From contig NC_009485.1 of the NCBI RefSeq assembly GCF_000015165.1, forward strand, positions 5,971,501 to 6,035,500: a DNA stretch of 64,000 nucleotides, read 5' to 3'. The number at the start of each line of letters is the position of its first letter. Position 1 is the stretch's first letter. The translations under genes were made by a program, and so were the position numbers. This DNA comes from Bradyrhizobium sp. BTAi1. Lineage in GTDB: Bacteria > Pseudomonadota > Alphaproteobacteria > Rhizobiales > Xanthobacteraceae. The notes under the pieces are model-generated. The model was not told where the DNA came from. It saw nothing but the letters and a program-made list of their open reading frames with translations, and searched no databases. This document shows positions 52,281-61,099 of this stretch, piece by piece.

Positions 52281-52841
52281 TCAGCGACGCTCCGCGCGCG
52301 ATATGAGGAAGCGCTTCTGTTGCTTCGATGGTTCTTCGTTTTGACCTATTCTTGTCGTCCGATTCTGGCTTCCCTGATCGGCCCGCTGTTCGGCAACAAG
52401 TCTCATGTCCGAATCAACTACATTGCGACTGGCATCTGTTTTCAGTACCGGCTGGGACGTCTGCGGAAGTTGCCACTGGTCCAGACGATTGCTTCCGAGC
52501 AAAGCGTCAAACAGCCATTGGGGGATCTGGCTTCCAGGGATAGTTGACGGTTCGGGGATAGGTGCCGGAATGGGAGGAAAACCCGGACTATCGTTGCCGG
52601 GCGACGGGTATCGTAACGATGGCGGCAAGCCCGGCTGTGATGGATCTTCGAACCATGACGGCAATCTTGGCGGCGCCCCCGGTGTCCTCGTCCCTGGCAG
52701 CGGAATGCCTTCGAAAGGCTTGCTAAAATCTTTGCGGCCAAGCATCCTTGTCCAATCAGGCAGACGCAATATTTCTGGCTCGATCCCTTCGCGCACTACT
52801 TTTGGCAAATCACTCGATTTATCTCTTGGATTTCCTACCAT
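52281..52841 (-). CDS. Proline-rich hypothetical protein paired with secreted ClpP-like gene 1
   Basis: The 186-residue protein is rich in Pro, Gly and Ser in the middle (LPGTRTPGAPPRLPSW, PGFPPIPAPIPEPSTIPG) and has a short hydrophobic C-terminal motif (PQWLFDALLGSNRL). It has no signal peptide. A GAAGGT site precedes the ATG. A strong terminator separates it from the secreted-protein gene upstream, so it needs its own promoter. A protein of similar composition and position is at 62705-63208. Confidence 0.65.
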   Translation of the reverse strand: MVGNPRDKSSDLPKVVREGIEPEILRLPDWTRMLGRKDFSKPFEGIPLPGTRTPGAPPRLPSWFEDPSQPGLPPSLRYPSPGNDSPGFPPIPAPIPEPSTIPGSQIPQWLFDALLGSNRLDQWQLPQTSQPVLKTDASRNVVDSDMRLVAEQRADQGSQNRTTRIGQNEEPSKQQKRFLISRAERR

Positions 52842-52859
52842 ACCTTCATTCCCCTAGAT

Positions 52860-52890
52860 AAAAAAACGGCGCGCTACGTCAGCGCGCCGT
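52860..52890 (-). terminator. Factor-independent terminator after secreted ClpP-like gene 1
   Basis: On the minus strand ACGGCGCGCT-GACGT-AGCGCGCCGT is a perfect 10-bp stem followed by a run of six T. It separates gene 1 (52949-53815) from the proline-rich gene. Confidence 0.92.
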
Positions 52891-52948
52891 CAACCCTCGA
52901 AGTTCTTTCGGGTACCAGAATAGCTCGACTCACATGTCGAAAAGAGCC

Positions 52949-53815
52949 TCATGGATCGTAGATAATCCGAACACCGAGCTGCAATCGCCTGGCAAGAGCC
53001 TCAACTTCCTCCTGGCTCTCGGGATAATGTTCGTACACGATCTTCGTCTTGACCGAACTCTGGTGAAAGCGAGGATGCCATGTCCACATCACGGGCGCTA
53101 TTTCGTTCGCCCTTGGCCAATCGACCTTTTTTAGAGCTCTTCTGATAAATGTGCTCTCCGGCGGTTCCTCAAAATTACGGTTGACGCGCCGTGCGCTCAT
53201 GAACTTCTGTCTCATTTCACCGATTGGACCAGGCGCCTGAAAAAACTGGTCCTCCCCCTCGGAGATACAGTGTCCGATATCAAAGCGCGGCAAACCCTCG
53301 TCGCGTGCTTTCCGAAAACCTACGCAGAATCCGTCTATCACCGGAGGTCGCCATGCAACCAACCCATCTTTCAATATGATGGTCATCCCGGAGGCAACCA
53401 CGAAATAACTAGCACACTCAAGCACGCAGTAGCTATGAACGACGACTGTCGCATTGCGATCACGCAAGCGATCAGCAAGCTTCATCATTGCAACGTCGTC
53501 ACCACCATGACTGCGGACAACAAATAATCCGCCGGCCTGCAGTTCGTTGACGAGCGACAGATCCTGATCGGCATCAAGACGGCCTTCAAAGCAAAGAGTC
53601 CGCCGATCCGGCGAAAGAGCCAGCGGACGCGCGACTTCGCCAGCGCAGTATTCTGCAGCGGCGCGATAAGGGCCGAAGTCAATCTCCTCGGCATGAGTCG
53701 CGTCCATCCTCATCGTGAGTGTCAGCGCCAGGAGAGCGGCTTTTGCTCCCGATCGCACAAAGCCTGCTAAGAGTCTTGCTGTTTCGGTGCGATCTGCACT
53801 TGTCTGATAAGACAT
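52949..53815 (-). CDS. Secreted ClpP-like protein 1 (phage cargo family)
   Basis: The 288-residue protein (ATG 53815) has an N-terminal hydrophobic segment as signal peptide (AKAALLALTLTMRMDATHAEE) and then a domain with FGPYRAAAEYCAGEVARPL, GGLFVVRSHGGDDVAMMKLADRLRDR and ATVVVHSYCVLECASYFVVAS. This resembles periplasmic ClpP-like proteins (COG3904 type), where the serine of a C-x-S-A-C segment is the nucleophile. Here it reads Cys130-V-L-E-Cys134, so no nucleophile is seen. It ends KIVYEHYPESQEEVEALARR...YDP, nearly as in the paralogs at 61857 and 63264. The cysteines suggest disulfides in the periplasm. Function unknown. Confidence 0.75.
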   Translation of the reverse strand: MSYQTSADRTETARLLAGFVRSGAKAALLALTLTMRMDATHAEEIDFGPYRAAAEYCAGEVARPLALSPDRRTLCFEGRLDADQDLSLVNELQAGGLFVVRSHGGDDVAMMKLADRLRDRNATVVVHSYCVLECASYFVVASGMTIILKDGLVAWRPPVIDGFCVGFRKARDEGLPRFDIGHCISEGEDQFFQAPGPIGEMRQKFMSARRVNRNFEEPPESTFIRRALKKVDWPRANEIAPVMWTWHPRFHQSSVKTKIVYEHYPESQEEVEALARRLQLGVRIIYDP

Positions 53816-54014
53816 GCGTTTACCCAGCAACTACGCAATTAGCGGAGATAATGTCGCCTGAGCGCAGGAGAACATAACAAGAACGACCTGTCAAGCGCAA
53901 CGTTCGCCTTTGCGCGTGCCGCCAACCGGCGGCCGAGCTAATTCATCCCGTGGTAGGATCGCCTTGTCTGATAAAACGATCAAAGCACTCTATAGAGATC
54001 ATCAAAGCCGATTG

Positions 54015-54440
54015 TCACCTCAACTCCTTTTGGATAATCACATGCGTCTGCCGATAGCCGTTGAGCGCGCGCAGCCAGCCCCTACGGCCGTAGACGCGCA
54101 TGCCGCGACAGCCCTCTGCCTTCGCGTAGGTTTCGATGCCGGAGATGAGCGGCAGCCAACGTGCCATGGTCTGGCCTTCGCAAGCCGTAATGATGCACAC
54201 CATGCCTGTCTCGGTCAGCTCCAGCCTGGTCGCCGCGACGGCATCGATCGTGGCCGCACCGGATGCGCCATTCAGTGCAAGCCATAGCAGCGCCCGTCCC
54301 GCGAGCACGTCTCGCTCGATATCTGCGAAGGCGGACAGGCCAGTGCGGCGGATCGCCCGCCGCAAGCGCGGCGCGACGATTGGCCAGATTGTCCTGACGT
54401 GCTCGGGATCGACGCAGGCGAGTTCAACCGAGCAGGGCAT
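54015..54440 (-). CDS. Phage protein with GNAT-like fold, 141 aa
   Basis: The protein (MPCSVELACVDPEHVRTIWP...) contains RALLWLALNGASGAATIDAV and CEGQTMARWLPLISGIETYAKAEGCRGMRVYGRRGW, a pattern found in small acetyltransferase-like proteins in podovirus structural modules. The acetyl-CoA loop is not convincing, so activity is uncertain. It overlaps the upstream gene by 17 bp. Confidence 0.65.
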   Translation of the reverse strand: MPCSVELACVDPEHVRTIWPIVAPRLRRAIRRTGLSAFADIERDVLAGRALLWLALNGASGAATIDAVAATRLELTETGMVCIITACEGQTMARWLPLISGIETYAKAEGCRGMRVYGRRGWLRALNGYRQTHVIIQKELR

Positions 54441-54738
54441 AGAGAAACGTCCGCGTCGCCGCAGCGCTGCCGGCATGTGCGAGCGTGAACGAGCCATTGC
54501 TGACCGCGCTCACATAGATCGTACCGTTGCCGAGTTCGGCCGCCGCCGCGGCCGTGGTTGCCGTCAGGATCGGCGTTGACCCTGCCGAGCAGTTTCTGTC
54601 GGCCACCACCGTCGTCGACGTGCCCGTCGCCAGCGTCACGCTGCCGACCGCGTTGGATCGTCCGGCGGCGAGCTGCTGCAGCGCCAGGATGATCTTCTTG
54701 AGATCGGTCTCCGCGATCCCCGGAACATAGGCCGTCAT
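54424..54738 (-). CDS. Hypothetical phage structural protein, 104 aa
   Basis: The protein starts MTAYVPGIAETDLKKIILALQQLAAGRSN and continues as a Thr/Ala-rich beta-type sequence (VTLATGTSTTVVADRNCS; ELGNGTIYVSAVSNGSFTLAHAG), like small decoration or tail-associated proteins. Its ATG overlaps the stop of the large tail protein gene by 4 bp (ATGA). Confidence 0.7.
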   Translation of the reverse strand: MTAYVPGIAETDLKKIILALQQLAAGRSNAVGSVTLATGTSTTVVADRNCSAGSTPILTATTAAAAAELGNGTIYVSAVSNGSFTLAHAGSAAATRTFLYALLG

Positions 54739-56207
54739 AGCGTGCCACTCACGGTCAGGTCCGGCACCACGCCGGCACAGAAGGTCCACGACGCCGCAGC
54801 CGGAATGCGGATCTTGAAGCGCGCATAGCGGGTATCCCTGCGGACGTCACACCGGCCGGTGCGGGCATTCACGGCGACCTCCGCCCCGAGAGCCGCTGCC
54901 GCCGAGGGCGTTTCACGGGACGACACCGATCCAAGCAGCGTCGTGGCATCGGTGACCGGCCGAAAGCCCCGGATCATGATCCGGTTGTCATCGGTGCCCT
55001 GCTCCGCGCTTTCGATCGTCGCCTCGAGATTGCTGCCGCGGAAGAAGCCCAGCACGTGGCTCGACGAGAACTGCGCGATCTCGGGCTGAACCGCGGTCGC
55101 ATAGGCATCGAGACTCAAGGTCATGGCGTCGATCGACGACGAGATGCTGTCGAGATTCTCCAATGTCAGACCGGTCTGCGACATGCCGAGCAGATACTCG
55201 CCGGTCATCGCGACCGAAAAGAACCGGTCGAGCAGAAAATCGTAACCGAGCAGCTTGTCATAGCTTCCGGTCGTGCCGGACACGGATTTGTAGGACCAGA
55301 ACACCCGCGTGGAACGCGGGTCCGCCGCGCCGATCATCAATTGCAGATTGCCCTTGTCGAGATCGGCGAGGAAGGTGCGATCGACCTTCTCGCGCCCGAT
55401 CGGCTGCGGGACACCGCCAGGCTCGATCTTGTGAAAGCCTTGGCCCGCGTAGAAGAAGATGCGCTCGCCGGCTCGAATGATGGAATAGGGCGCGTAGAGA
55501 CCCTTGTCCTGGGTGATACGGTCGATCTGGAAGATGACCGGGGATCCCGGCACATAGGACATTCGCCGAATGGCCTGATCCTGGAAGATGATCCCCGCCT
55601 CTCCTCCGGCCACGCCGCGAACGATGCCGCCATCGGGAAAGTCCTGGAAATCCGAGCCAGCCGTCAGGCCATCCCATGAGGTCGCCGAATTGAAATTGTT
55701 GAGGCCTGACCACCGGATTCGGTACGGCGTCGAGAGCAGCCCGGACAGGACCAGGAAACGGCCGACCACGCTGATATAGGCAGCCTGCGGCGGCGCCCCC
55801 AGCGCGTTATCGAACGCCGTCGATGAAGTCAGATCGAACACCTGCAACACCGCGTTCGCCTGCGTCGCGAAGACGAGGTTTCCGGTTTGCGCGAATTGCC
55901 ATTGCGCGGACGCCGACAGCTGTGAATAGCTGGCGCCGCCTTTGGAGACGTCGAGCCAGGTGAAGTCGGTATTGTTGAGACGGTACAGCTTGGTCGCGGT
56001 GCCTGCGAAGGTCACGACGGTTCCATCCGACTTCAGCGCGTAAAATGCACCGCGACAGGGCGCGGGTAGCGCGGCGGTGTAGGCTGAGAACGACGAAAAC
56101 GGGCCGTATCCATCGCCGCGAGGCACGACGTTCTGGATGTTCCGCGTCGCCTGGCCTTCGTAGTCGCTGACATCGGGCCGGTATTCGCCAAAGGCAAGAA
56201 GAGGCAT
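54735..56207 (-). CDS. Phage tail hub / DNA-stabilisation-like protein, 490 aa
   Basis: The protein (MPLLAFGEYRPDVSDYEGQATRNIQNVVPRGDGYGP, shown in part) is beta-rich with repeats such as RRMSYVPGSPVIFQIDRITQDKG and FFYAGQGFHKIEPGGVPQPIG, like tail hub or packaged-DNA stabilisation proteins of short-tailed phages. GGAGGTGAC before ATG 56207 is an excellent ribosome-binding site. It follows the fibre-type genes and precedes two small overlapping genes. Confidence 0.75.
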   Translation of the reverse strand: MPLLAFGEYRPDVSDYEGQATRNIQNVVPRGDGYGPFSSFSAYTAALPAPCRGAFYALKSDGTVVTFAGTATKLYRLNNTDFTWLDVSKGGASYSQLSASAQWQFAQTGNLVFATQANAVLQVFDLTSSTAFDNALGAPPQAAYISVVGRFLVLSGLLSTPYRIRWSGLNNFNSATSWDGLTAGSDFQDFPDGGIVRGVAGGEAGIIFQDQAIRRMSYVPGSPVIFQIDRITQDKGLYAPYSIIRAGERIFFYAGQGFHKIEPGGVPQPIGREKVDRTFLADLDKGNLQLMIGAADPRSTRVFWSYKSVSGTTGSYDKLLGYDFLLDRFFSVAMTGEYLLGMSQTGLTLENLDSISSSIDAMTLSLDAYATAVQPEIAQFSSSHVLGFFRGSNLEATIESAEQGTDDNRIMIRGFRPVTDATTLLGSVSSRETPSAAAALGAEVAVNARTGRCDVRRDTRYARFKIRIPAAASWTFCAGVVPDLTVSGTL

Positions 56208-56338
56208 GTCACCTCCGGACATGGGTTGCCGCCGGCACAGCTGCGCCGCGGCCGTGAAAGCCGATAAATCGTACCGAGACCGGCGACGCTCGAAGATCGC
56301 GCACGTCGCCAGAACTGATCATCGCCAGCGCGAGGACG

Positions 56339-56950
56339 TCAGATGCTCTTCCAGGGCGGCAAGGGGCTCGATGTTGGATCCCATCGCGACGATGGGGCTG
56401 CTCCATCCAGCCAGGACGGGATTGCCGCCGGCGCCGGAAGCCAGGATTGAGTCGCGGATGCGCTGCCCTGCCATTCACCTGCGACCGCGGCCAAAGGGTA
56501 CCAGGACTCGAATCCGCGACCATACGCGACGTCGTATCCGCCAAGCTGGAATGCCGCGCTCTGCCCAGCGAGGGCACCGACGAACACCGCAGGCGGTGCG
56601 CCGACATCGTAGGATCTGCCCGCAGCGACCATATTGCCGAGGCTCGCTGCGGAGACTCCTGCAACACTGTATTCGCCGCGAGACGCGGCTGCCCCAAACG
56701 AATAGCGGGCTGAAAGACCCGATGTCAGCCAGCCCGCCTGCAAAGCAGGAAGAGTGATGCCTGTGCTCACCGCGAGGCCGGCGCAATTGACATTGGCCAC
56801 CGGCACGGAAAGGACAAGCTGGAAGCTGGCAGCACGACCTGAGAGCGCGATAGCTGACGTCGTCGCTGCGAACAGCGTATTCACCCCCGCGCTTCGCGGA
56901 AGCTGCCCGGTCGCGAGACGGCCTATGGCATCAAAACCGAGAAGCGACAT
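56339..56950 (-). CDS. Hypothetical phage fibre-associated protein, 203 aa
   Basis: The protein is Ala/Ser/Gly-rich and beta-like (FAATTSAIALSGRAASFQLVLSVPVANVNCAGLAVSTG), compatible with a virion surface protein. ATG 56950 overlaps the stop of the Gly-rich fibre gene (TGATG). No catalytic motif is visible. Confidence 0.7.
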   Translation of the reverse strand: MSLLGFDAIGRLATGQLPRSAGVNTLFAATTSAIALSGRAASFQLVLSVPVANVNCAGLAVSTGITLPALQAGWLTSGLSARYSFGAAASRGEYSVAGVSAASLGNMVAAGRSYDVGAPPAVFVGALAGQSAAFQLGGYDVAYGRGFESWYPLAAVAGEWQGSASATQSWLPAPAAIPSWLDGAAPSSRWDPTSSPLPPWKSI

Positions 56951-57960
56951 CAATAGAACTCGTCGATGATAATGACGCCCGATCCACCACTGCTACCAGT
57001 CGTACCGCCGCTGCCCGCGGTGCCGGCAGTTCCACCGGCACCGACAGCAAAGGCATAGGACGCCGCAGGCGATGCGATCAGCTTCTCGCAATAGCCGCCA
57101 GAGGCGCCGCCGCCGCCGCTATAGCCTGCTGCGGCCGCCGGGCCGCCCGCGCCGCCGCCCCCCGCTCCGAAGGACGTGGCGCTCAGACCGCCTGCATTGG
57201 GCCAGCCGCCGGGCGTTCCGCCGCCGAATGCGGAGCCGGCCCCCGCTCCACCAATCAAGGCCGCCTGCGGCCCCGATCCTGCACCAGAGCTGGCCGCACC
57301 ATAGCTGCCAGTCTGGTTGACATCACCGCCACTCGCGACACCTCCGTTCGAGGTAGCACCACCCGAGCCGGAACCTCCAGCGCCGCCATTTGCCGCGAGG
57401 AAGGACGTCCCGAAAGTGGTATTGCCGCCGGCTCCGCCAGCGCCCGCATTGGCGCTGGTGTTTGCACTGCCGCCGCCGCCGCCTCCTCCCCCGACCATGC
57501 GCACCAGCAGCGTTTTGCACCCCGCCGGTGTCGTGTAGGTTCCGGATCCGGAGCTGATCACGCTGCGGGTTCGAGCGATGGATGCCGCATTGAGATTGGC
57601 GCGTGCCTGGGCCTGTTGGGAGGCCGTAAATCCATTGGCTTCCTCGATCGAAACCAGATCTTCCTTGAGCGCGACGATGGCGACCTGCGGTGGGGCAGCG
57701 AAATTGATCTTTGCCGTCGTTCCGGCAGACGTGAACAGAATCGTCGTCCGCGCCAGAGTGCCGGTCGACGATGTGTAAACACCCTCACCGACCTCCCATT
57801 GCGTCAGGTCTGCGCTTTCGGCGCGATATTTGTAGAGCCGACCATTGACAGCGCCCGCCGCTGCGGGGCCCTGATAGCCCTGCACGGCCGCGGCATAGGT
57901 CCAATCCGTCGTGCCGCCGGCGGTCGGCAGGAACCTGCAGATGTCGAGAAATGCTGCCAT
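56950..57960 (-). CDS. Glycine-rich phage tail fibre / adhesin, 336 aa
   Basis: Residues 1-135 are fibre-like (MAAFLDICRFLPTAGGTTDWTYA, then LYKYRAESADLTQWEVGEGVY and TLARTTILFTSAGTTAKINF). The rest is a very Gly-rich domain with many GGAGG/GGGG runs, ending GSGVIIIDEFY. Such domains form bundles of polyproline-II helices in receptor-binding adhesins of other phages. The DNA there is repetitive only because of Gly codons. It likely sets host range. Confidence 0.85.
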   Translation of the reverse strand: MAAFLDICRFLPTAGGTTDWTYAAAVQGYQGPAAAGAVNGRLYKYRAESADLTQWEVGEGVYTSSTGTLARTTILFTSAGTTAKINFAAPPQVAIVALKEDLVSIEEANGFTASQQAQARANLNAASIARTRSVISSGSGTYTTPAGCKTLLVRMVGGGGGGGGSANTSANAGAGGAGGNTTFGTSFLAANGGAGGSGSGGATSNGGVASGGDVNQTGSYGAASSGAGSGPQAALIGGAGAGSAFGGGTPGGWPNAGGLSATSFGAGGGGAGGPAAAAGYSGGGGASGGYCEKLIASPAASYAFAVGAGGTAGTAGSGGTTGSSGGSGVIIIDEFY

Positions 57961-57961
57961 G

Positions 57962-58393
57962 TCAAGTGATCGTCAGAATGCCATTGACCTGGTCGAGATC
58001 GACCGTGAACGTATTGCCATTCGTCAACGTGACGGATGTGCCGTAATCCCACCAGCCGATCAGCGGCTTGGTCGCCGACGTCGCGTTGTAGAGTACGGCA
58101 TATTGAAACGGCCCGATCGAGCCGCCCGCCGCAGTCCACGACGGATCGCTGCCGCCGATGAAACGGAACGTGCCCGCAGCCTGTCCGCCGGTGATCGTTC
58201 CGATCGAGACGCCTCCCGCCGTATAGCCGTTGGCGGTCGCGAGATCGGGCGGCGTGTTGTAGACCGTGTTGGTCACTGTCGGCGCCGTATTTGTCAGATA
58301 GATCCTGTAGACGTGCGCCGTCCCCGTCAGCATGTCATGCAATGCGTGCGCGACATCCTGGACGAAGCAGTTGAACTTGTTGAATGCGGCCAT
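57962..58393 (-). CDS. Hypothetical phage virion protein, 143 aa
   Basis: The product (MAAFNKFNCFVQDVAHALHD...) has beta-rich segments such as GGQAAGTFRFIGGSDPSW and ends NGNTFTVDLDQVNGILTIT. It lies one base upstream of the Gly-rich fibre gene and starts with the same MAAF sequence. It is probably a tail or fibre accessory protein. Confidence 0.75.
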   Translation of the reverse strand: MAAFNKFNCFVQDVAHALHDMLTGTAHVYRIYLTNTAPTVTNTVYNTPPDLATANGYTAGGVSIGTITGGQAAGTFRFIGGSDPSWTAAGGSIGPFQYAVLYNATSATKPLIGWWDYGTSVTLTNGNTFTVDLDQVNGILTIT

Positions 58394-58415
58394 GTGATTC
58401 CTCGGTTGAAAGACG

Positions 58416-59069
58416 TCAGACGACCTGACCTGAGGGCCGGATGGTCATCGGTCCGGCGTTGAAGGTCGAGGACAGACCCAGCGTGTTGAGGTCGGCAAGC
58501 GCAGTGCTGAAGCCGAGGCCCCAGGTCTGAATGCGTCCGTCCTCCTTGAGATAGGGCGCCGACTCCAGCAGAGCGCCGTAGAGATAGAGATCCGGCGCCA
58601 GCATCAGCAGCCAGTTCGAGTCGTTCGAGGCCAAGGGCGGAATGGTCCGCCGGTAGACCATCTCGATCGTGTAGGCCGCGTCCGGCCTCGGCGCGAGTTC
58701 GATCTGATCACCGAACAGCGAGAAGTAGCGCGGCTGGCCTGCTACATTGCAGATACGGGAGCGATATTCGTCGAGCTGGACGCCCGACTTGAACTCCAGC
58801 GGCGGCTGGCCGCGAACGCTGGTCAACCGGATTCGTCGCATCGACTGGAAGTCGGACGGCAGCGCGATGAAATTCGGCTCCGCGGAGCCGAGATCGACGA
58901 CGGCGATGGCCCGCCGCTCCATCTGCCGCACGAACAGCTGACGGTTGAGCTTGGCCTCGGCGAGTTGGATGAAGCTCGGGATTCGCGACACCAGCGTGGT
59001 GTCCTGGTCGCGGGCCAGGTATTCCGAGACTGCGGACTGCAGAGACGAATAGTTCGAGATCAAGGGCAT
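58416..59069 (-). CDS. Phage head-tail adaptor protein
   Basis: The 217-residue protein starts MPLISNYSSLQSAVSEYLAR, with LVSRIPSFIQLAEAKLNRQL and FIALPSDFQSMRRIRLTS, the typical pattern of podovirus adaptor proteins that connect the portal to the tail. It ends TFNAGPMTIRPSGQVV. ATG 59069 matches the family start although its GGAGG lies 11 bases ahead; an in-frame ATG six codons upstream is the alternative. It overlaps the preceding gene by 10 bp. Confidence 0.85.
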   Translation of the reverse strand: MPLISNYSSLQSAVSEYLARDQDTTLVSRIPSFIQLAEAKLNRQLFVRQMERRAIAVVDLGSAEPNFIALPSDFQSMRRIRLTSVRGQPPLEFKSGVQLDEYRSRICNVAGQPRYFSLFGDQIELAPRPDAAYTIEMVYRRTIPPLASNDSNWLLMLAPDLYLYGALLESAPYLKEDGRIQTWGLGFSTALADLNTLGLSSTFNAGPMTIRPSGQVV

Positions 59070-59395
59070 GACGGTCTCGACCTCCATCCGCTATGCAGAC
59101 CGGCCTTGTCCGTGCGCAGATAGGCCCAATCCGGATCCGCGAGCTTCTTCTGCACGATGGCATCGAACTCCGGCGTGAACAGGCGCAGCCGCGTGTTACC
59201 CCGGGCATACTCCTCGTTCAGCCATTTGACGTAGATGACGTTCGGAATGCGCGCGACGAGCCGTCCCCAATCGCTATGCTGCTCGTCACGGCGCGCATCA
59301 CGATTCCAATCCAGGATCGGCGCGACATCCTGCACATGCTCGATCACCAGGCGCGTGCCATCTGGATCCAGATGCGGGCGAATGGTCACTCCCAT
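59060..59395 (-). CDS. Hypothetical phage protein, 111 aa
   Basis: The product (MGVTIRPHLDPDGTRLVIEHVQDVAPILDWNRDARRDEQ, shown in part) is charged and has WGRLVARIPNVIYVKWLNEEYARG, a pattern seen in small proteins next to capsid and adaptor genes. The ATG overlaps the previous stop (TGATG). Function unknown. Confidence 0.78.
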   Translation of the reverse strand: MGVTIRPHLDPDGTRLVIEHVQDVAPILDWNRDARRDEQHSDWGRLVARIPNVIYVKWLNEEYARGNTRLRLFTPEFDAIVQKKLADPDWAYLRTDKAGLHSGWRSRPSCP

Positions 59396-59706
59396 CACGA
59401 CAGCTCCGTGACCCACAATGTGCCGGCGGTCGCGGTGACCAGGCCGTTGCTGGCAGCCTTGATCGCCGCAATGTTCTGCCCCGGCGTGACGGTCACGTAT
59501 TCGACCGTGTTCGCTGGAAGAAACACATCCGTCGTGGTGGCGGTCTGCACGCCGTCACCAATCCGGTAGCAGCATGCGGAGCTGGCTGCGAGCCTGAGCT
59601 GAAACGTGCCCGGCCCGAACTTATTTGTCGCACCGACGCTGCCGTCATAGGCGATGGTCTGCGTGGCGCCGACCCGGGACGATGGCTGTTTCGGAAAGAA
59701 CGACAT
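59395..59706 (-). CDS. Hypothetical phage virion protein, 103 aa
   Basis: The protein (MSFFPKQPSSRVGATQTIAY...) is a Thr/Ala-rich beta sequence (TATTTDVFLPANTVEYVTVTPGQNIAAIKA). It lies between the capsid-linked small protein at 59708 and the 111-residue gene, with coupled start and stop codons. Confidence 0.75.
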   Translation of the reverse strand: MSFFPKQPSSRVGATQTIAYDGSVGATNKFGPGTFQLRLAASSACCYRIGDGVQTATTTDVFLPANTVEYVTVTPGQNIAAIKAASNGLVTATAGTLWVTELS

Positions 59707-59707
59707 C

Positions 59708-60070
59708 TCAGGCTCCCTTCACCGTGATCGAGAAATGCATCGGCACCGATGCCCCCGATGCGCCGGATGGCGTCAGCACGATGACGTCGTCTTCATTGAG
59801 ATAGGTCGGCGAAGCCGGAACGACCGAGAACAGCTGCCCTGCGGCGGAGGCCGACTGCGGGACGGCGAAGCTTGCGACGTTAGCGCCGTTCACCGCCACG
59901 GTGATGGTTCCGTCCGCGGTCGTGATGGCGCCGCCGAGGATGCCTGCGACCTTGAGCAGACGGCTCCGGAAGGGGGTGCGAGCATAGGCCGCGACGGGGC
60001 TGGCGCCACAGGATGGCGTATAGGCCGTGAGATCAGCTGTATTCAGGGGGCGGTTGCCGGGAAGCGGCAT
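59708..60070 (-). CDS. Hypothetical phage capsid-associated protein, 120 aa
   Basis: The protein (MPLPGNRPLNTADLTAYTPS...) is beta-rich with FSVVPASPTYLNEDDVIVLTPSG and may be a capsid decoration protein, as it directly follows the capsid gene and its terminator. Confidence 0.75.
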   Translation of the reverse strand: MPLPGNRPLNTADLTAYTPSCGASPVAAYARTPFRSRLLKVAGILGGAITTADGTITVAVNGANVASFAVPQSASAAGQLFSVVPASPTYLNEDDVIVLTPSGASGASVPMHFSITVKGA

Positions 60071-60082
60071 GAATGATCCTCC

Positions 60083-60111
60083 AAAAAATGAAGGCGGCCC
60101 GAAGGCCGCCT
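60083..60111 (-). terminator. Terminator after major capsid gene
   Basis: On the minus strand AGGCGGCC-TTCG-GGCCGCCT is a perfect 8-bp stem with a UUCG loop, followed by TCATTTTTT. It would keep capsid mRNA more abundant than the downstream tail genes. Confidence 0.85.
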
Positions 60112-60136
60112 GAGCTCAGGATGATGATGGGACCAA

Positions 60137-61099
60137 CTAAGCAACGGTGTTGTCGAAGATGCCACCGCTGGCCTTCTCGTTGCGCGCGACCAGGGCATAT
60201 TCGGCAAGGATCTGCCGCCGGTCGGAATCCCCGGTCTTGGCCAGCGGGATGGAGATCATGTTGCGACCGTTGAGATAGGCCACGGCCCATTTGTCCATCT
60301 CCAGCACGAGCACGTCGCGCGCGCGCTGGAAGCGGCTGGCGACCACCTTGAGCTTGCCGAAATCGGACTCATAGGCATCGACGGAGGCCACGATCTTCTT
60401 CGACTTGGCCTCCTCGATCGCGGTCGAGCGACCGGTGAAGGTCGAGAACACCTGCTTGTTGAAGGCGCCGGTCAGGATCGTGCCCGGCTTGCCGCCGTTG
60501 ATCCAGATGGACGACAGCACCGTCTTCAGCCGCGCCTCGGTGAAGGCGATCTGGGTGCCGTCGGTGCGCGTGCCCGTGCCGTCGGCGGCGGTGGGATCGG
60601 CAGCGCCGCCGGCCGTGCCCTTCGACGTGTTCGAGACGATCCAGGACAGGATGGACGCGGTCTTGCGCGGCGTCGTCGTGTTGCCGACCACCTTGGCTTG
60701 GTTGGTGCCGCAAAGGATGGTCTCAAGATCGCGCTTGAGCTCGAGGCCCTTGAGCATCTCCTGATAGGCGAGCTCGTTGTCGCGACCGGCATGGTCAACC
60801 GCCTGCTGGGTGCCGGAGACACGCGCGACCTTGTAGGAGATCTGGCACTGATTGCCGAGGCGAACGGTCGGCGTGGTCACGTTGGTGTTGGGGTCGTCGC
60901 CTTCGAGCTGGGCATTGGTGCCGTCGGCCGGCGCCAGCGCCTGGGTTTGCCATTCGTGATTGACGGCCGTCGCCTTCTCCTTGTCGACGCCGCTCATGAA
61001 CGGCGTGTCGACCGGATCGATGCGGTAGATCATGTCGCTGAGGTCTTCACGGTTGCCGACCGCCTGGTAGGTAACGAAGGTGGACGTGGGTGTAGTCAT
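60137..61099 (-). CDS. Major capsid protein, SU10 (DUF5309) type
   Basis: The 320-residue protein begins MTTPTSTFVTYQAVGNREDL and contains IYRIDPVDTPFMSGVDKEKA, NHEWQTQAL and RVSGTQQAVDHAGRDNELAYQ, matching the SU10-like major capsid family found in short-tailed phages. ATG 61099 has AAGGA ahead. A long open frame upstream (60 codons) does not fit. Identity is strong from the N-terminal half; length is normal. Confidence 0.88.
   Translation of the reverse strand: MTTPTSTFVTYQAVGNREDLSDMIYRIDPVDTPFMSGVDKEKATAVNHEWQTQALAPADGTNAQLEGDDPNTNVTTPTVRLGNQCQISYKVARVSGTQQAVDHAGRDNELAYQEMLKGLELKRDLETILCGTNQAKVVGNTTTPRKTASILSWIVSNTSKGTAGGAADPTAADGTGTRTDGTQIAFTEARLKTVLSSIWINGGKPGTILTGAFNKQVFSTFTGRSTAIEEAKSKKIVASVDAYESDFGKLKVVASRFQRARDVLVLEMDKWAVAYLNGRNMISIPLAKTGDSDRRQILAEYALVARNEKASGGIFDNTVA

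Noticed and set aside
56960..57520. Apparent tandem repeat in the glycine-rich fibre gene
   Set aside because: The repetition follows from Gly/Ala/Ser codons of a fibre domain; no fixed unit length is kept, so it is not a DNA repeat array or CRISPR.
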